Notes: a model not told the origin generated them from the sequence alone. Shown: positions 46,785 through 58,297, counted from the first letter of the stretch. The stretch is 64,000 nt of DNA from Nothophaeocryptopus gaeumannii (GCA_031771865.1 JASISA010000009.1:434001-498000), one strand, 5' to 3'. Numbers and translations: made by a program.

Positions 46785-46965
46785 GGGGACTTAGTGGCTG
46801 GATGGATGGAGAAGTCAAAGACGTCGAGCAGATCATGAGTGGTCGACCGCAGATCGTTTTGAGGACAGTTATTGACTACAGGAGTACATCAAGCAAGACA
46901 TGGTGTAATACTGTCGTGGAGGCAGGCACTCCATTGATTGATCTTGTCTATCAAATATCCCTTTC

Positions 46966-47971
46966 TTACTTCGTCGACGCGTACCACCAACATCCCACCC
47001 CAACCGCCACGACCCCAACAAGAACGGGAACGACTTTCTTCACCGCCTTCGCAACCATCATCTTCCACATCACATCATGTATGTCCTCCAGATTCCTCAT
47101 GAACTCTTCAGTCGTATTGACGTGCGGGAATTCCCACTCCGGTCGTTCATCTCCCAAAAACTCACAAATCGGATCCCACCCTTCCTTGATATTCATCACC
47201 ATCAACTTGTCCTTCGGCACGACCCGTTTTATCTCGGCAACATAGTCATCATACCACTGCACCCCGTTTTTGGTCCCATTCCTCGCATCAGACACAAGAA
47301 CCTGATACATAGGATGTTCGGCCGAGACGCGACGGGTGAAGAGTTGCATGGGCGTTTCGGGGGGTAGGATGAACTTTTGGAGAAGTCTTTGGAAGAAAGT
47401 CGGTTCCGCCAATGTAACTTCTCTCAGAAACTTCACCACGCTTTCTTGTTGGGATTTCCACCATTGCTCTGCACTATCCCGAACCGTCAGGATGACCTTG
47501 GCTTCCGGGTATGCAGCTAATAATTCTTTGTAGAAGAGAATGCAAGGATTATCTGTGACGGCCATACAATGTCCCAAAAGCTGATCCCATTCTTTTCGAG
47601 TGAAGGGTGCTTTGTGACGGGGATCGGAGGGTGGGAGGCGGGAATCGATAGCGTCGAGCCACATTTCGGCGTCGCGGGGGTTTTCGTTTAGGATGCAGGC
47701 GTAGTGGTAGACGTCGGCGTAGCCCAGATCGAGAAGGGCTTGGCGGAGAGCTGTGAGAGGACGTGTTAGTGATGAGTGGGTTTGATTTGGCATGGATCAT
47801 GGTTCGGCTTGACTTACAAGAAGTACCTGTTCGCGAGAGACCTAGACAGATCACCTTCATGGGTACAGCACGAGTGCATTTTCGACGATCGATGTTGGTG
47901 GCTGTTGCGAGAGCGGAGACGTCGCCGACGATGGGGCGGCGGGGTGGTGGGGAGGTTTTGTTCGGCGACAT
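46966..47971 (-). CDS. Sulfotransferase-like P-loop protein with C-terminal anchor
   Basis: Exons 47971-47818 and 47750-46966, with a 67-nt intron (GTAAGT donor, CTAAC branch, ACAG acceptor), give 312 residues. The 5' phosphosulfate-binding loop is KVICLGLSRTGTSSLRQAL, split by the intron. Further features are the core of family members (DNPCILFYKELLAAYPEAKVILTVRD) and a late WDPICEFLG. A hydrophobic segment, VVPVLVGVVAVGVGCWW, ends the protein and probably anchors it in a membrane. Fungal members of this Sulfotransfer_4-like group are numerous and mostly without known substrates. The start at 47971 was chosen as the ATG nearest the domain; the frame is open upstream to 48163. Confidence 0.82.
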
Positions 47972-48573
47972 TGTCGTGCGTTGTGTTTCTGACGCTCTTC
48001 GATTTGGTGACTGAGATGATGGAGGTAATGCCTTAAGCGCGAGCGAGAATCGCACTTGTGATGCAATTCCCCTTCCGGTATATAGAACGAGCGGCTCAAG
48101 GGTGATTTTGCCAAGTGAATATTTGACAATCCCCAGATTAAGGCCTCCCGCGAAGTGTCGCACAGGATAACTTCAGGTTCAAGGAGACGTTGATTGTGGA
48201 ATTTGTACCTGAAGAGCGGTATGTAGATCCTTCGGAAGCCTTGAGCGGGTCCGAATAAAATAGTTTACAGCCCTGCGACACTGTAGCGCAGGAGGATTCT
48301 CCATTTCGTGAAAAGCGTTCAACGAACCTGGATGACCGTACCGCGGGATCCACCAACACCATTGTAACCAGTATGCTTCGTACGACTAGCAAGACTATAG
48401 AGAAACTAGTAGTTCCTTGAGCCGGCGAGCTGAGATTGCGTTCAGGGTAGCTTAATCCGGCTCCTGCCAAGCACGGACCGTCGTCAGGGCGCTCCTCTCG
48501 TAAGCTGCAATACTAGGGCCAGTCAGCATAACAAGGCATTGTCAAGGACACAGCACCTTTATTCCGTACCAAA
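47972..48573. other. Intergenic
   Basis: This 602-bp stretch upstream of the sulfotransferase-like gene and downstream of the ATP-grasp relic has no recognised feature. Confidence 0.5.
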
Positions 48574-48891
48574 TTACGCCTTCGGGACATCAACGGCTCT
48601 AAGCTCCTTCAGCGTATTCGCAGTCTCCAGGATCTTCCTCATCAGCTCTGGTGGCCTCCATCCTAATCCTTCTGCAGCAAGTAAAGTCAAGCTAGCTTGA
48701 TCTCCTCTTCCAGGCCGCCCAGGCGCAGTCATGTTCGGCTTCATGTTGACATCAAACAGCTTGAAGTCGGTACCGATCTTGTCTTCGGCCTTCCTCACAT
48801 CAATGCGAATCCGTGCCTTAACTTGCAGAAGTCTTGCCACGTCCTCGCATTCGCGCTGCACTTGAGCAAAAGCGGGATCTTTGTGAGCTTC

Positions 48892-48894
48892 TTA
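48892..48894 (-). other. Premature TAA in the ATP-grasp gene
   Basis: In-frame TAA after ..NSNVIHP and before EAHKDPAFAQVQ; the frame continues open for a further 106 codons to the natural stop. Confidence 0.8.
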
Positions 48895-49371
48895 AGGATG
48901 GATGACGTTCGAGTTGGCAGTCACTGCGACAATGCCATTATCAGGCGCAATTCCGTCTTCATGATTGAAGCGCACGACTACCGGCATCGACCAATATTCC
49001 GGACTGTCTTCGCTCGGCGGCATTACTGTGACGGTCGCCTCGGTTCCGGTCAGAAAATCCTCGAGCATGGCATTATTTGGTCCTAGACTGTCGATATGTG
49101 ATTCTAATTCTGGGACTGTGTGGTAGGTTTTGACGCCTTGCGAGCCGCGCCCACGGATCGGTTTGGCCACGACAGGGAGTTGCATATCGTGCCCTCGAAG
49201 CTGACTTTCAATGCCATTGCTATGAGGAGCAACAAACGACTTTGGCATTGTGAAGTATTCCTTACCTCGAAGAAGAGACTTGACGTAATGCTTGTCATCA
49301 TAGAGCTCGACATGTTTCATGGCCTGTCCGACCACTCGCAGATCCCCAGCATATATGTCCAGTGCCTGTGA

Positions 49372-49374
49372 CTA
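49372..49374 (-). other. Premature TAG in the ATP-grasp gene
   Basis: In-frame TAG after ..SHTLQ and before SQALDIYAGD; flanking sequence is unbroken family-like protein. Confidence 0.8.
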
Positions 49375-49842
49375 TTGAAGCGTATGGCTCGCGAAGACAA
49401 TGGTGTTCGACCAGAAACGCGTAGCTCCGTGCTTCTCGATGGCTGTCACAAGGCTGTCCTCGTCATCTGTAATGGTCCAGCCTTCGTGCTTGCGAGGATC
49501 AAGGTCTTCTTCCGGGTTTGGCGTGCCGATAGGAATGTCGCATTGCTTGATCAATATGTATGCAATATCTGCGCCAGAGTTCTGATAGCCTACTCAAGGG
49601 GTGAGTGCTCGAGTACAAGATCTTGAGGAGCAGGATCGCATACCTCCAGACTTCTTGGGCTTCCGGACTCCGTTGATTTCTGGAGGGTAGATAGCCTGAT
49701 GAAAGACGGCCACCTTGGTATTAGATTGAACTGAGTAAAGTCTTCGATTCCCTGCGCGCTTCATCCATGGTGTAGCTGTGGTAAAGCTGGTTCGGAATGC
49801 TTTTGGGAAACGCGACGCCATCATAAATGAGGCCTGAGGCAT

Positions 49843-50266
49843 TAGCACATGCGATGCGAAGAAGTCAAGAAATTTGAAACACAAGTGAGAGGTGGCAGTT
49901 GATGAAACATTACGCTCCTTCGAATTTGCGGGTTGGTCCGCTCTCGGCTGACGCACGGACTAATCAATTCGATGCCCAATTCACGACAGAGATGCAGCCT
50001 CGAACAGCTTGCCACCCTAGATACTGAAAGGCCAGCAACTCCGAGGGACGCGCGGGGTGTCGAACGGGCCGAGACCGCCATTGACTGCGTTCTTCCTCTT
50101 AAGGTGGAAATCGGGAGGGCCAGGAGTTGTTCTTGGAGAGGGCGTTCGCAGCATGCGATACATACTCGGAATGACCGGCATATTCAAAGGCTGTGGCGTT
50201 TTATTTGGTTCCGAGTCGACTCTTCGATGGGCGTAGAAGAAGGGGTGTCGAGCCTTCGTGATGCTC
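49843..50266. other. Intergenic
   Basis: This 424-bp stretch is the upstream side of the ATP-grasp relic and the 3' side of the EMC10-like gene. Nothing recognised. Confidence 0.5.
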
Positions 50267-50895
50267 TCACTCCTTTCCGCTCCCTCCCATGGCGACTTGA
50301 AGAAGCAAGAAGAGGCCGATTGCCCACCAGTACCTTCTTCTGTTAGCGAGTACTTCCTCGAGACCTTGACAGCAAACGAAACTTACTTTTGCAAGAAGGT
50401 CTTCTCAGGTTCTTTGCCTTCTACTTGCCCATCTTCTCGAATCACTACTGGCTTGTTCAGCGCTGGCACCACGCCAGGCTTCATCTTGACAACCTCTACG
50501 TTTAGATCGTCCTTCGTATTCTTGCCCTTCCCTTGAGATACTGGCTCGGTCGTCTTGAACCCAAGATGGTACAGCTCGCCATTCGGCTTGACCTGCAGTT
50601 GCAATTTCTTCGGTCTGCCCGGCGCGAGATTCGATGCTGCCGTGGCAATGCCAGACCACTCGCCAGACTTGTGGTAGAAGCCAAGTCTTACGATGTCATC
50701 CCCAGGGTGTACTGCAGGCGCAGAGTACTTCTTGAGGGTAGCGTTCGTGGAAGTGTACAAGATGGTTGCGAGTGCATGCGGTTTCGCGGCGGACAGTGGC
50801 CAGGCGAAGATGTCGACAGATCGCTCGGTCTCGACGGCGGCAGCTAGAGACAGCACGAAGGCCAGCAGAACGCTGACCACAGTGTGTACACGCAT
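50267..50895 (-). CDS. EMC10: ER membrane complex subunit 10-like protein
   Basis: Exons 50895-50387 and 50339-50267 with a short intron give 193 residues. A cleavable signal peptide (MRVHTVVSVLLAFVLSLAAA) precedes a luminal beta-rich domain (ATILYTSTNATLKKYSAP.., DDIVRLGFYHKSGEWSGIATAA). It closes with EKTFLQK, one membrane helix (YWWAIGLFLLLQVAM) and a Gly-rich tail. The FLQK-YWW-helix-Gly-tail ending matches the EMC10 family, a subunit of the ER membrane complex that inserts tail-anchored and polytopic proteins. The acceptor is a tandem CAG/AAG site, so a one-residue variant is possible. The first in-frame ATG at 50895 was used. Confidence 0.75.
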
Positions 50896-51571
50896 TTTGA
50901 TGTGTTGCACGGATGTTGATGCAGAGTGTTCGGCTTCACGATAGACTCCCGATCCAACTCCGCGGATGCCTCAGCTCGCGCCAAGAACGAATGGCCCAAG
51001 CTCCTTCCCCGACGCAAGTGCGATGGGGAAGCTGCAGGACCTCAGAAGAGTTTTATCTGCAGGAACGACCCGAACGAGAATCAGCCAAAGAACACATGCA
51101 GTCCACGAGAAGAGACTGCAGAAGTGATCTCGAATGATGCTGAGTGATGATCTTGTCATGGCCTCACTAGACGCCCACCAAAGTCCAATGCCCCAGTCTC
51201 CCCGCCAAAAGGGCAGACCCACCGGATGACATAGCTTTTGTCAATCGCACCCTCGAGGAGGACAGACGGCGTACCTATGCTCGACAGGGTCCATGCGGGT
51301 TGATTTTTGTCGTCAGTGAGCAGACGGAAAGCACATCTCAACCAAAACTCTTCCTCTTACAACTCCTCCACCACCTCTTACTATACCCTTACCAGAAATC
51401 GCAGTTTCAGGGCTGCTTATACACGACCTTGCCTCACCTCACTCCGTTGGTATTGTCACAAGACAAGCAGCAGGCCATTGGCCACATCACTCCTTCACGC
51501 AAACACAGCAAGGGATCTCTGTAAACCTTAGAGCTCTACCCGCACGGGCCCGCGAGGCAAAAGGATTCAAG
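50896..51571. other. Divergent intergenic region
   Basis: This 676-bp stretch between EMC10-like (-) and the FGGY kinase gene (+) presumably contains both promoters. Nothing else recognised. Confidence 0.5.
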
Positions 51572-53548
51572 ATGGCGTCCGATCGTAGAACGAGCAACGT
51601 CAATCTTCCTTACCGAAACCCTTCACGCCAGCAGTCCAGACAGATGTCGGTCGATCCTCACAATGAGCTCCGTCCGGAACAGAACCACTACATTGGTATC
51701 GATGTCGGTACCGGCAGTGCGCGTGCCTGCATCATGAATGACAAGGGCGACATTGTCGGACTGGCTAGCGAGAACATTGGCCTGTGGCAGCCAGACACCG
51801 GCTACTATGTGCGTATCAGGCCTCCCCCAGCAGCATGAGGAGATTCGCTAACGGATCCTCCAGGAACAATCTACCACTGACATCTGGCGGTGCATTTGTT
51901 CCTCCATCCACCGTGCTATGTCACAGCACAGCATCGATCCCAACAGCATTCGCGGCATTGGTTTCGATGCCACGTGCTCTCTCACCGTCTTCAACGCCGA
52001 GACCGACGAACCCGTGTGCGTTACCGGTCCCAAGTTCAACAACCAGGACGGCAATGACCGGAACGTCATCCTGTGGCTTGACCACCGTCCTGTTGACGAG
52101 ACGAAGAAGATCAATGCCACGAATCACAACTTGCTTAGATACGTTGGTGGGCAAATGAGCATTGAGATGGAGATCCCAAAGGTCCTGTGGCTGAAGAACA
52201 ACATGCCTCCAGAGCTCTTCTCCAAGTGCAAATTCTACGACTTGGGCGACGCTCTCACACATATGGCTACCGGGAGCGAGACGAGGAGCTTCTGTTCTGT
52301 AGTCTGTAAACAAGGATACGTACCAGTTGGTGTAGACGGCAGTGTCAAGGGCTGGCAGGAGGACTTCCTCACTGAGATCGGCTTGAAGGACCTCTGTGAG
52401 GACAACTTCAAGCGCATGGGTGGCGTCGACGGGGTGGTACTACCTTCCAGTTTGCTCTGTTTAAGTTGAAGCATTGGCTAATAAAGTCTTAGAATGGTCG
52501 CTACCTAAACGCCGGTGAGCTCATTGGCACACTCTCCGAGAAGGCTGCAGCGGACTTCGGCTTGCCCGCAGGCATTGCCATCGGCAGCGGTGTCATCGAC
52601 GCATATGCCGGCTGGATCGGTACCGTCGGTGCGAAGGTGAACTTGGAGGGCGAGCACCTCAGTGGTGACGCTCCCAAGAACGACGTTTCTCAAGCCTTCA
52701 CTCGTCTGGCTGCCGTGGCTGGAACATCTACCTGCCATTTGGCGATGTCCAAGGGACCGGTCTTCGTTAATGGTGTCTGGGGCCCATACCGAGATGTCCT
52801 TATTCCAGACTACTGGCTCGCGGAGGGTGGTCAGTCTGCCACAGGTGAGCTGCTCAAGCACGTGGTCGAGACGCATCCTGCATTCCAAGAGGCCATGTCT
52901 GTGGCTGAGTCATTCAATGCGAATATATACGACTACCTGAACGAGCAACTCGAGGAGATGAAGGGCCGCATCAACGCACCAGCGATCTCCTACCTCGGCC
53001 GACACTTCTTCTTCTATGGAGACCTGTTCGGAAACCGTTCGCCGGTAGCAGACCCAGACATGAAGGGCTCAGTCATTGGTCTGTCCAGCGACAGGAGCAT
53101 TGACGGCCTTGCTCTGTACTACTACGGAACGATGGAGTTCATCGCCCTCCAGACACACCAGATCATCGAGCAGATGAACAACGCTGGCCATGTCATCTCA
53201 TCCATCTTCATGTCCGGATCTCAGTGCCAGAACCCAGTCCTCATGTCGTTGATGGCCACTGCGTGCGATATGCCGGTCCTCATCCCACGATACGTCCACG
53301 CCGCGGTCGTCCACGGTGCAGCCATGCTGGGAGCAAAGGCAGCCTCCACTGACAAGGATGGCAAGAGCGAGCCACTTTGGGATATCATGGATCGCATGAG
53401 CAAGCCGGGCAAGGCTGTGTACCCGAACAAGGATTCTGGCGAGAAGAAGCTGCTTGATGCGAAGTACAAGATCTTCCTGAAGCAGTGCGAAGAGCAGTGT
53501 ACCTACCGCAAGGACATCGACTCTGCGATCGCCGACTGGAAGGCATAG
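51572..53548 (+). CDS. FGGY-family carbohydrate kinase (ribulokinase-like)
   Basis: Three exons, 51572-51808, 51864-52436 and 52493-53548, with introns of 55 and 56 nt, all in phase 0, give 621 residues. After a basic N-terminal leader the FGGY N-domain starts with HYIGIDVGTGSARACIMN (about residue 39), the phosphate-binding strand, then IGFDATCSL, NVILWLDHRP and EIPKVLWLKN. The C-domain has GSGVIDAYAGWIGTVGA, SICHLA-like AGTSTCHLAMSK and IFMSGSQCQNPVLMSLMA. This layout is that of yeast YDR109C and human FGGY, assigned to D-ribulose phosphorylation in metabolite repair. The first intron's donor is GTGCGT. Confidence 0.92.
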
Positions 53549-53958
53549 ACTGCCGAGAAGCCAGGAGGTCGCAAGATCAAGGCAGCGGATGTGTAAAAAG
53601 GAAAAGCTGGTTCTGTGCATACAGATAGCTGGTTCTCTCTTGTGTAGAACTCTAGCTACGATACGATACTACGACATAGCGGGTTTAGGTCTTTAGGAAG
53701 CCAAGGTCAATGAATCCGACACCCTTCTATTTCTCGTCTCAATGTTGTGAACATCAACTGTCGATTGAGTGCGGTTGATGTTCAGCGGTCTCGTTTCAAC
53801 AGTGCAGAAGGTTAGAGTGAAAGGGTTGATCGTCGAAGACGCAAAGTGGCTTATAACAGATTTCACGTCTTCAGCTCATGTCAGAGTCTGTTGCCAGACT
53901 AACACATCTGTGTTCAGCTCCTATCTACAGCAAAGTCCGCCCATCGTCCACCCCATGT
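53549..53958. other. Intergenic (convergent 3' ends)
   Basis: This 410-bp stretch between the FGGY kinase stop and the CCS stop has no recognised feature. Confidence 0.5.
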
Positions 53959-54714
53959 TCAAAGCATCCCCTTCCCTCTCTGCTCCTTCCTCTCCTCCCA
54001 GACTGTCTTCCCGGAACACGAACACACCATCTTATCATTGTCCCAAACCCCCGCACTCCTCGCAATTACACCCACCAGCGTATCTGGATCCTCCTTGTCA
54101 AAGTTTCCTTCTTTCTGCTTGGACACGACGATACTCCTCCCAATCATCTCCCATATCTGAATCGGTCGGTCGATGAAGACGTTCCCTAGCCCTGATTGCC
54201 CGACTTCAATCGTTCCGAATACGCCCTTCACTACAGGTCTTTGCTCTTGCTTTGCGGAAAGCAGGTCCCATATACCGCCCGTGCTCGCTGCTCCTTTTGA
54301 GATATCCCCATTCTCGCGGACGGTTACGTTGTATGTCCCCGGCGAAACGCCTTTGAGTGTGCAATCCGCAATCGTCAACCCCTTCCTAACCTCCACCATC
54401 CTTATCAACCCTCGCACACTCCCTTCCCCCTCGCCATTTTTGGACACTGAACTAGCATGTGTCTCGAGAATACAAACCGCCGCACTCTCCGCTTTCCCAC
54501 TTCCTCTTAAGATCGCATCTCTCCCAGTTTCTTCAACGGCTTTCACAATGGCTGACGGAGCGGCATTTCCGGTTATCGAGATGAGTTGTGATGCAAGGTC
54601 GGCGGAGACGTTGGAGATACCAGGCAGACTGTACAATGATGAGGACACATTTTTTATGCAATCCTCACAAGAAAGTGGTACAGCAAACGTCGTTTCGAAT
54701 TCGGGGATCGTCAT
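53959..54714 (-). CDS. CCS1: Copper chaperone for superoxide dismutase
   Basis: Single exon, 251 residues. An N-terminal heavy-metal-associated domain has the copper site LSCEDC (residues about 14-19). A SOD1-like middle domain follows, ILRGSGKAESAAVCILETHA and GTIEVGQSGLGNVFIDRPIQIWEMIGRSIVV. The C-terminal domain has the CSC copper-transfer motif in MVCSCSGKTVWEER. The protein delivers copper to and oxidises the disulfide of cytosolic SOD1. The open frame starts six codons earlier at a GTG; the ATG at 54714 (MTIPEFETTFAV) is the family start. Ends in GKGML, as in related fungi. Confidence 0.94.
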   Translation of the reverse strand: MTIPEFETTFAVPLSCEDCIKNVSSSLYSLPGISNVSADLASQLISITGNAAPSAIVKAVEETGRDAILRGSGKAESAAVCILETHASSVSKNGEGEGSVRGLIRMVEVRKGLTIADCTLKGVSPGTYNVTVRENGDISKGAASTGGIWDLLSAKQEQRPVVKGVFGTIEVGQSGLGNVFIDRPIQIWEMIGRSIVVSKQKEGNFDKEDPDTLVGVIARSAGVWDNDKMVCSCSGKTVWEERKEQRGKGML

Positions 54715-55399
54715 CGTAGCGGCGGCTAGCACGTAGCTTGTTTTGTAGGTTTGGAGGGTATGGGGAGTGACCTTGATGGTTGTTGCATGGTGACTGGAAC
54801 TTCAACAAGGGAAGATGTTTTGGTGGGGTCAGTGGCCGAGGCGGGATTGGAAATCAGAAGAAGAGCCCCACCAGTTCTACAGCCTGAGGTTTCCGAAGAT
54901 CAGACGTCAGTGAAGCAAGAGGTACACAAAGAATGTTCTCGACTGAGCACGTTTATGCAGGTACCCATGATGGCGCCATGGACAGCGTCGTGACATTAAT
55001 GGTTGGTGAGAACATATACATAGTCGCGAGGCAGGCCCTTCCAAGTCTGTTTACTTCGAGACCGACTTCACAACACGATCACGAATTTGACAATAATGGC
55101 ATGTAGAATTGCTCTCAACTCGAGATCGTTTTCATTTTCATCGTAACTTCATGGCTGCTACTAGTACAATCTTAGGTGGACCTTTCCCACTCCAGGCCTC
55201 TCAACAGGCCGGCCATTTGCGAACGCAACAAATCCTCCACGACCATTCGTGCTGCCTCCATCTCGCGGCGATACGCTTCTTATGATGCCTTCGAGCAACC
55301 GCTGCAGGCACACTGACCAGGCTCACATGGACACTTCTGGTCAGCACCACCGCAGTTGCACCGAGTCTTCTCGGTTCCTGGGATCTTCTCAAGTTCGGC
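54715..55399. other. Intergenic
   Basis: This 685-bp stretch upstream of CCS1 and downstream of the Vip1-like gene has no recognised feature. Confidence 0.5.
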
Positions 55400-56360
55400 C
55401 TACTCCTTCGTAACGCTGGTGGTGGATGGAGCATCTGGGTTTTGACCCTCCTGGCCTGCAACTGGATGGTTTGGCTCCTTGCCGGCCTTGAGAGCGGCAA
55501 GGTGCTTGGCTTCGTTGTGGACATCCAACACCTGCTTTTGTCCCTGCTCGTAAAATGCACGCAGCTTCTGTCCAGTTGGAGTCGACGCTGCCTTCTCAAA
55601 GTAGGAGTTGAGACCTAACCAGGCCTGGTTCGCGCGAGAGGATACGCCGTACTTGGTGTCGGCCGCCTGAGCCTTCTCCGAAGCCTTGTACTTCGCGTCG
55701 AAATCAGTCAAGGCCTTTGTGAAGCGGTTGGAGATTCCGTGCTGCTGGTCGAGCTGGAGGGCCCTAGTGATGACCTGGTCGCTTAAGTTGTATCCGTGGG
55801 CAAGCATCTCTGCGGCGACGCGGGAACGTGGCTTCTCCTCTTGCTGAATCTCGTCGTCGTCGGATTGCCCCGCAGTCTTGCCGCCAGCAGCTTGGTCGAG
55901 CGATTGGGCAGCGGTGACGTGGACTTGGGATGGGCCGAGCTGCGTGTTGTCGAGAAGCAAGGCGGTCTTGGCGGCGGTCTCCTTCTCGAAGGTCACTGAG
56001 GCGGACTGGGAGGACGAGGCATCGCCGGACTCTGGTGTCACGGAGAGGGATTGGATCTTGCCGCTGGAAAAGAGTCAGCATACGCATTCAGGACAATGGG
56101 TGCTCTCGAGCATATCAAGCGGTCACAGCAGGACGGAGGGGGTTTTGAGGAGCGACGTCGCCCCAAGAACGTGAAGGCGATCTCATTTGCTCGAGCGTCG
56201 CATCTTCGTGAGACTGGTATCAAACGTCCTTCAATTTGCTCTGCGCTGTCGAGTGCTCAAAGATCTGCTGGCGTCGAACTTACCAAAAGCTGAAGAAGTC
56301 TCTAACTTCCTTCTCGCTGGTCTGCGAGCTAATGCCCTTCACGTGTACAGTGCTCGACAT
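55400..56360 (-). CDS. Vip1-like RRM-domain protein
   Basis: Exons 56360-56284 and 56063-55400 give 246 residues. The intron (220 nt, GTAAGT donor, CCAG acceptor) is the longest in this window and sits within the RNA-recognition motif. MSSTVHVKGISSQTSEKEVRDFFSF is the first strand and helix. GKIQSLSV, then SASVTFEKETAAKTALLLDNTQLGPSQVHVTAA, complete the RRM. A helical Ala/Gln/Lys-rich part follows (ALQLDQQHGISNRFTKALTDFDAKYKAS.., FEKAASTPTGQKLRAFYEQG). This matches fungal homologues of fission-yeast Vip1, an RNA-binding protein of little-known role sometimes labelled an actin cytoskeleton protein. Confidence 0.85.
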
Positions 56361-56660
56361 CTTGGGCAGTTCTGTTCTTCCGTTCAACAAAGCTGTGATA
56401 ACGGTTTCGATGGATGGTAGGTCGAGATCGGTGGCGGTATCAGAAGGATGTGATGTGATGGTGTTTAAGCAAGGCAAGATCAAGTCTTATAGAGGCGGCA
56501 GGTGATGAGATGTTTGTGCTGCTGCGCGTTTTGTGCGTGTCCAAGCTTCCCTGGTTCCTGCCCCACTGATGTCATTCGAGGGTGTTCCCGCCTTCACAGC
56601 CACTCGAGTGGAGGGGGCGTTCAGCCACGCGTCCAGATCTTTCGAGCAACAACGCCGGCC
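56361..56660. other. Divergent intergenic region
   Basis: This 300-bp stretch is upstream of both the Vip1-like gene (-) and the small Cys-rich gene (+). No distinct element recognised. Confidence 0.4.
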
Positions 56661-56915
56661 ATGTGCGATGCGAGAACGATCAAATTCACATGCTCGCACT
56701 GTCACACATTCGATGCGAGATTAGGCAGTCACCATCGTGTGGCAATCACATGCCCAAGTGAAGGTGAAAAGTTGTCACATGAGCTATTGGACCAGACACT
56801 CTGCGCCACAGATTTTTCTCCTCTCTGCGCTGGCATGTTATACGAAGAGAAGCTCCGCCTTTCAACGAGCGATGGCTCCAAAAAATCCAAAAGATTGAGC
56901 TTTCCCACGATGTAG
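56661..56915 (+). CDS. Small Cys-rich protein, unknown function
   Basis: Single-exon frame of 84 residues starting MCDARTIKFTCSHCHTFDARL. Cys and His are spaced C2-x8-C11-x2-C14, with later Cys near residues 31, 48 and 55, probably metal-binding. No signal peptide. The MC start and Cys pattern recall the protein at 30936-31269, though the two are not close paralogues. Genes of this size are often missed, and the support here is only composition and the recognisable opening, so I am unsure it is expressed. Confidence 0.45.
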   Translation: MCDARTIKFTCSHCHTFDARLGSHHRVAITCPSEGEKLSHELLDQTLCATDFSPLCAGMLYEEKLRLSTSDGSKKSKRLSFPTM

Positions 56916-56999
56916 CATCAACCCCAGTCATATCCCGGACTGTCATACGAGCCGAACTATCATACGCCCATGGGCATATTTCTCGTTCACGCTCTCGTC

Positions 57000-58297
57000 T
57001 TAGCTGTTTGCTCCTCCCTTAAACATCTTCGCTATCTCCCGCCACTTGCTCATGGGTTTATGCAACCCATTAAATCGCTTATTCGAGTCCTCAGTTCCCT
57101 TACGCCACCTTTCAAACGCACTGGCATGGAACGCTCTCGCAATCTCTTCTGTACCGCTTCCACTCGGGGCTAGATGACTGGCGAGCTCAACCGCGTCCAG
57201 AATCCCATGGTTTCCACCCTCTCCAGCAAAGATGGGCATGGCATGAGCTGCATCGCCGACCAAGAGAATGTGGTGTTCGTTCGCGAGGCGCGCGAGGCTG
57301 TTCCTTGGAAAGTGGATACTTCTGATCTGCCATCTGTACACCTCGTCGGATTCTGTGAGTGGGTTCCGGCGTAAGTAATCGAAAGGCGGAGCGAGTGGTC
57401 CTAGCTGGTTCAGCTCTTGTCGCATTGATGTTCTTAATTGGCTTGGTGTGGATGTTATATCTGGTTCACAGTCTGTTCTATGCCTTGAGAGAGCCCAGCT
57501 CGTCCGTACCTGGTCGGGATTTCGCTCTACAATTGATGAGCCGAGACAAGCGTTCTCGCAGATGCCGAAGAGCACGTTGGTGTCCTGGAAAAATGGAGCT
57601 AGTGTTTTGTCGAAGTCGTCTGCTGATTGTGTGCAGAGGACGTTGTATAGAACCGCAGGTGTCGTGAGAAGTGCAAAGTCTTTTGCTAGTGAGGTTCGGA
57701 CTGTGAAAACCATGAGCTGAAGTATAGTTCAGATCGGACGAGTCTGCACTCACCCGTAGAATTGACTCCATCTGCTCCGATGAGCATACTTCCTCGAACG
57801 ATCTCGCCACCTCCTAGGTTGGCAACAACACCATACTCGTCTTTTCTCACACCGGAAAGGGTGCAATCCCACCTGAGACTTTTGCCACCACCATATCTGT
57901 CGATCTCTTTGATGAGCCATTCCCTCAGTCTTCCTCGATTCGCCCTAATGTGTCCATCTTCCGCCCTCGCCATATCTTCCACCAGAATCTCTCCACTAGC
58001 GGCATCTATCAGACCAGCATGTATAGCTCCCATCCCCTTCACTACTCCATCAACCGCCACGTCTCGCTTGAAGCCGTCTACATCCCAGAAATTGAGGGAT
58101 TTGAGTAAAGGCAGGTACGACCAGGCGCGAAGAGTGATGCCATAGCCTTGAGAAGAGGCATCGCGAGGGGATGTTTCAAGCAGTATGAAGGGGATGTGAT
58201 TATGAGAGAGGATAGCGGCGAGAGAGAGGCCTGTCAGGCCAGCGCCGATGATGAGAATTGAGGATAATGATGGGGATGGGAGTGTGGCTGCGGGCAT
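57000..58297 (-). CDS. FAD-dependent monooxygenase
   Basis: Exons 58297-57754 and 57700-57000 with a 53-nt intron (GTGAGT donor, ACAG acceptor) give 414 residues. The N-terminus binds FAD through ILIIGAGLTGLSLAAIL (residues about 14-30). LIGADGVNST is the DG motif, split by the intron, and LLVGDAAHAMPIFAGEGGNHGILDAVEL is the second FAD-binding (GD) motif. This is the layout of aromatic-ring hydroxylases of the salicylate/zeaxanthin type (class A flavoprotein monooxygenases) using NAD(P)H. The substrate is not clear, and no biosynthetic neighbours are present to suggest one. Confidence 0.9.

Larger units (their letters stand above)
48574..49842 (-). pseudogene. ATP-grasp domain gene with two nonsense codons
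   Basis: Exons 49842-49644 and 49589-48574 (54-nt intron) keep one frame over 405 codons, with a Met-Pro or MMASRFPKAF start rich in Arg and Ser that looks like a mitochondrial leader (..RRLYSVQ). The body resembles D-Ala-D-Ala-ligase-type ATP-grasp proteins: MQLPVVAKPIRGRGSQGV (lysine and glycine loop), AMLEDFLTGTEATVTVMP, and the metal-binding end DVNMKPNMTAPGRPGRGDQ. Only two in-frame stops break it: TAG at 49374-49372 (codon 139) and TAA at 48894-48892 (codon 299). Both could come from single C-to-T changes in Gln codons. Everything else, splice sites included, is intact, so loss looks recent, or the stops are strain-specific. Confidence 0.75.

Noticed and set aside
48574..49842. Reading TAA/TAG as glutamine (altered genetic code)
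   Set aside because: Other genes in the window end normally with TAA or TAG exactly where families end, so the code is standard.
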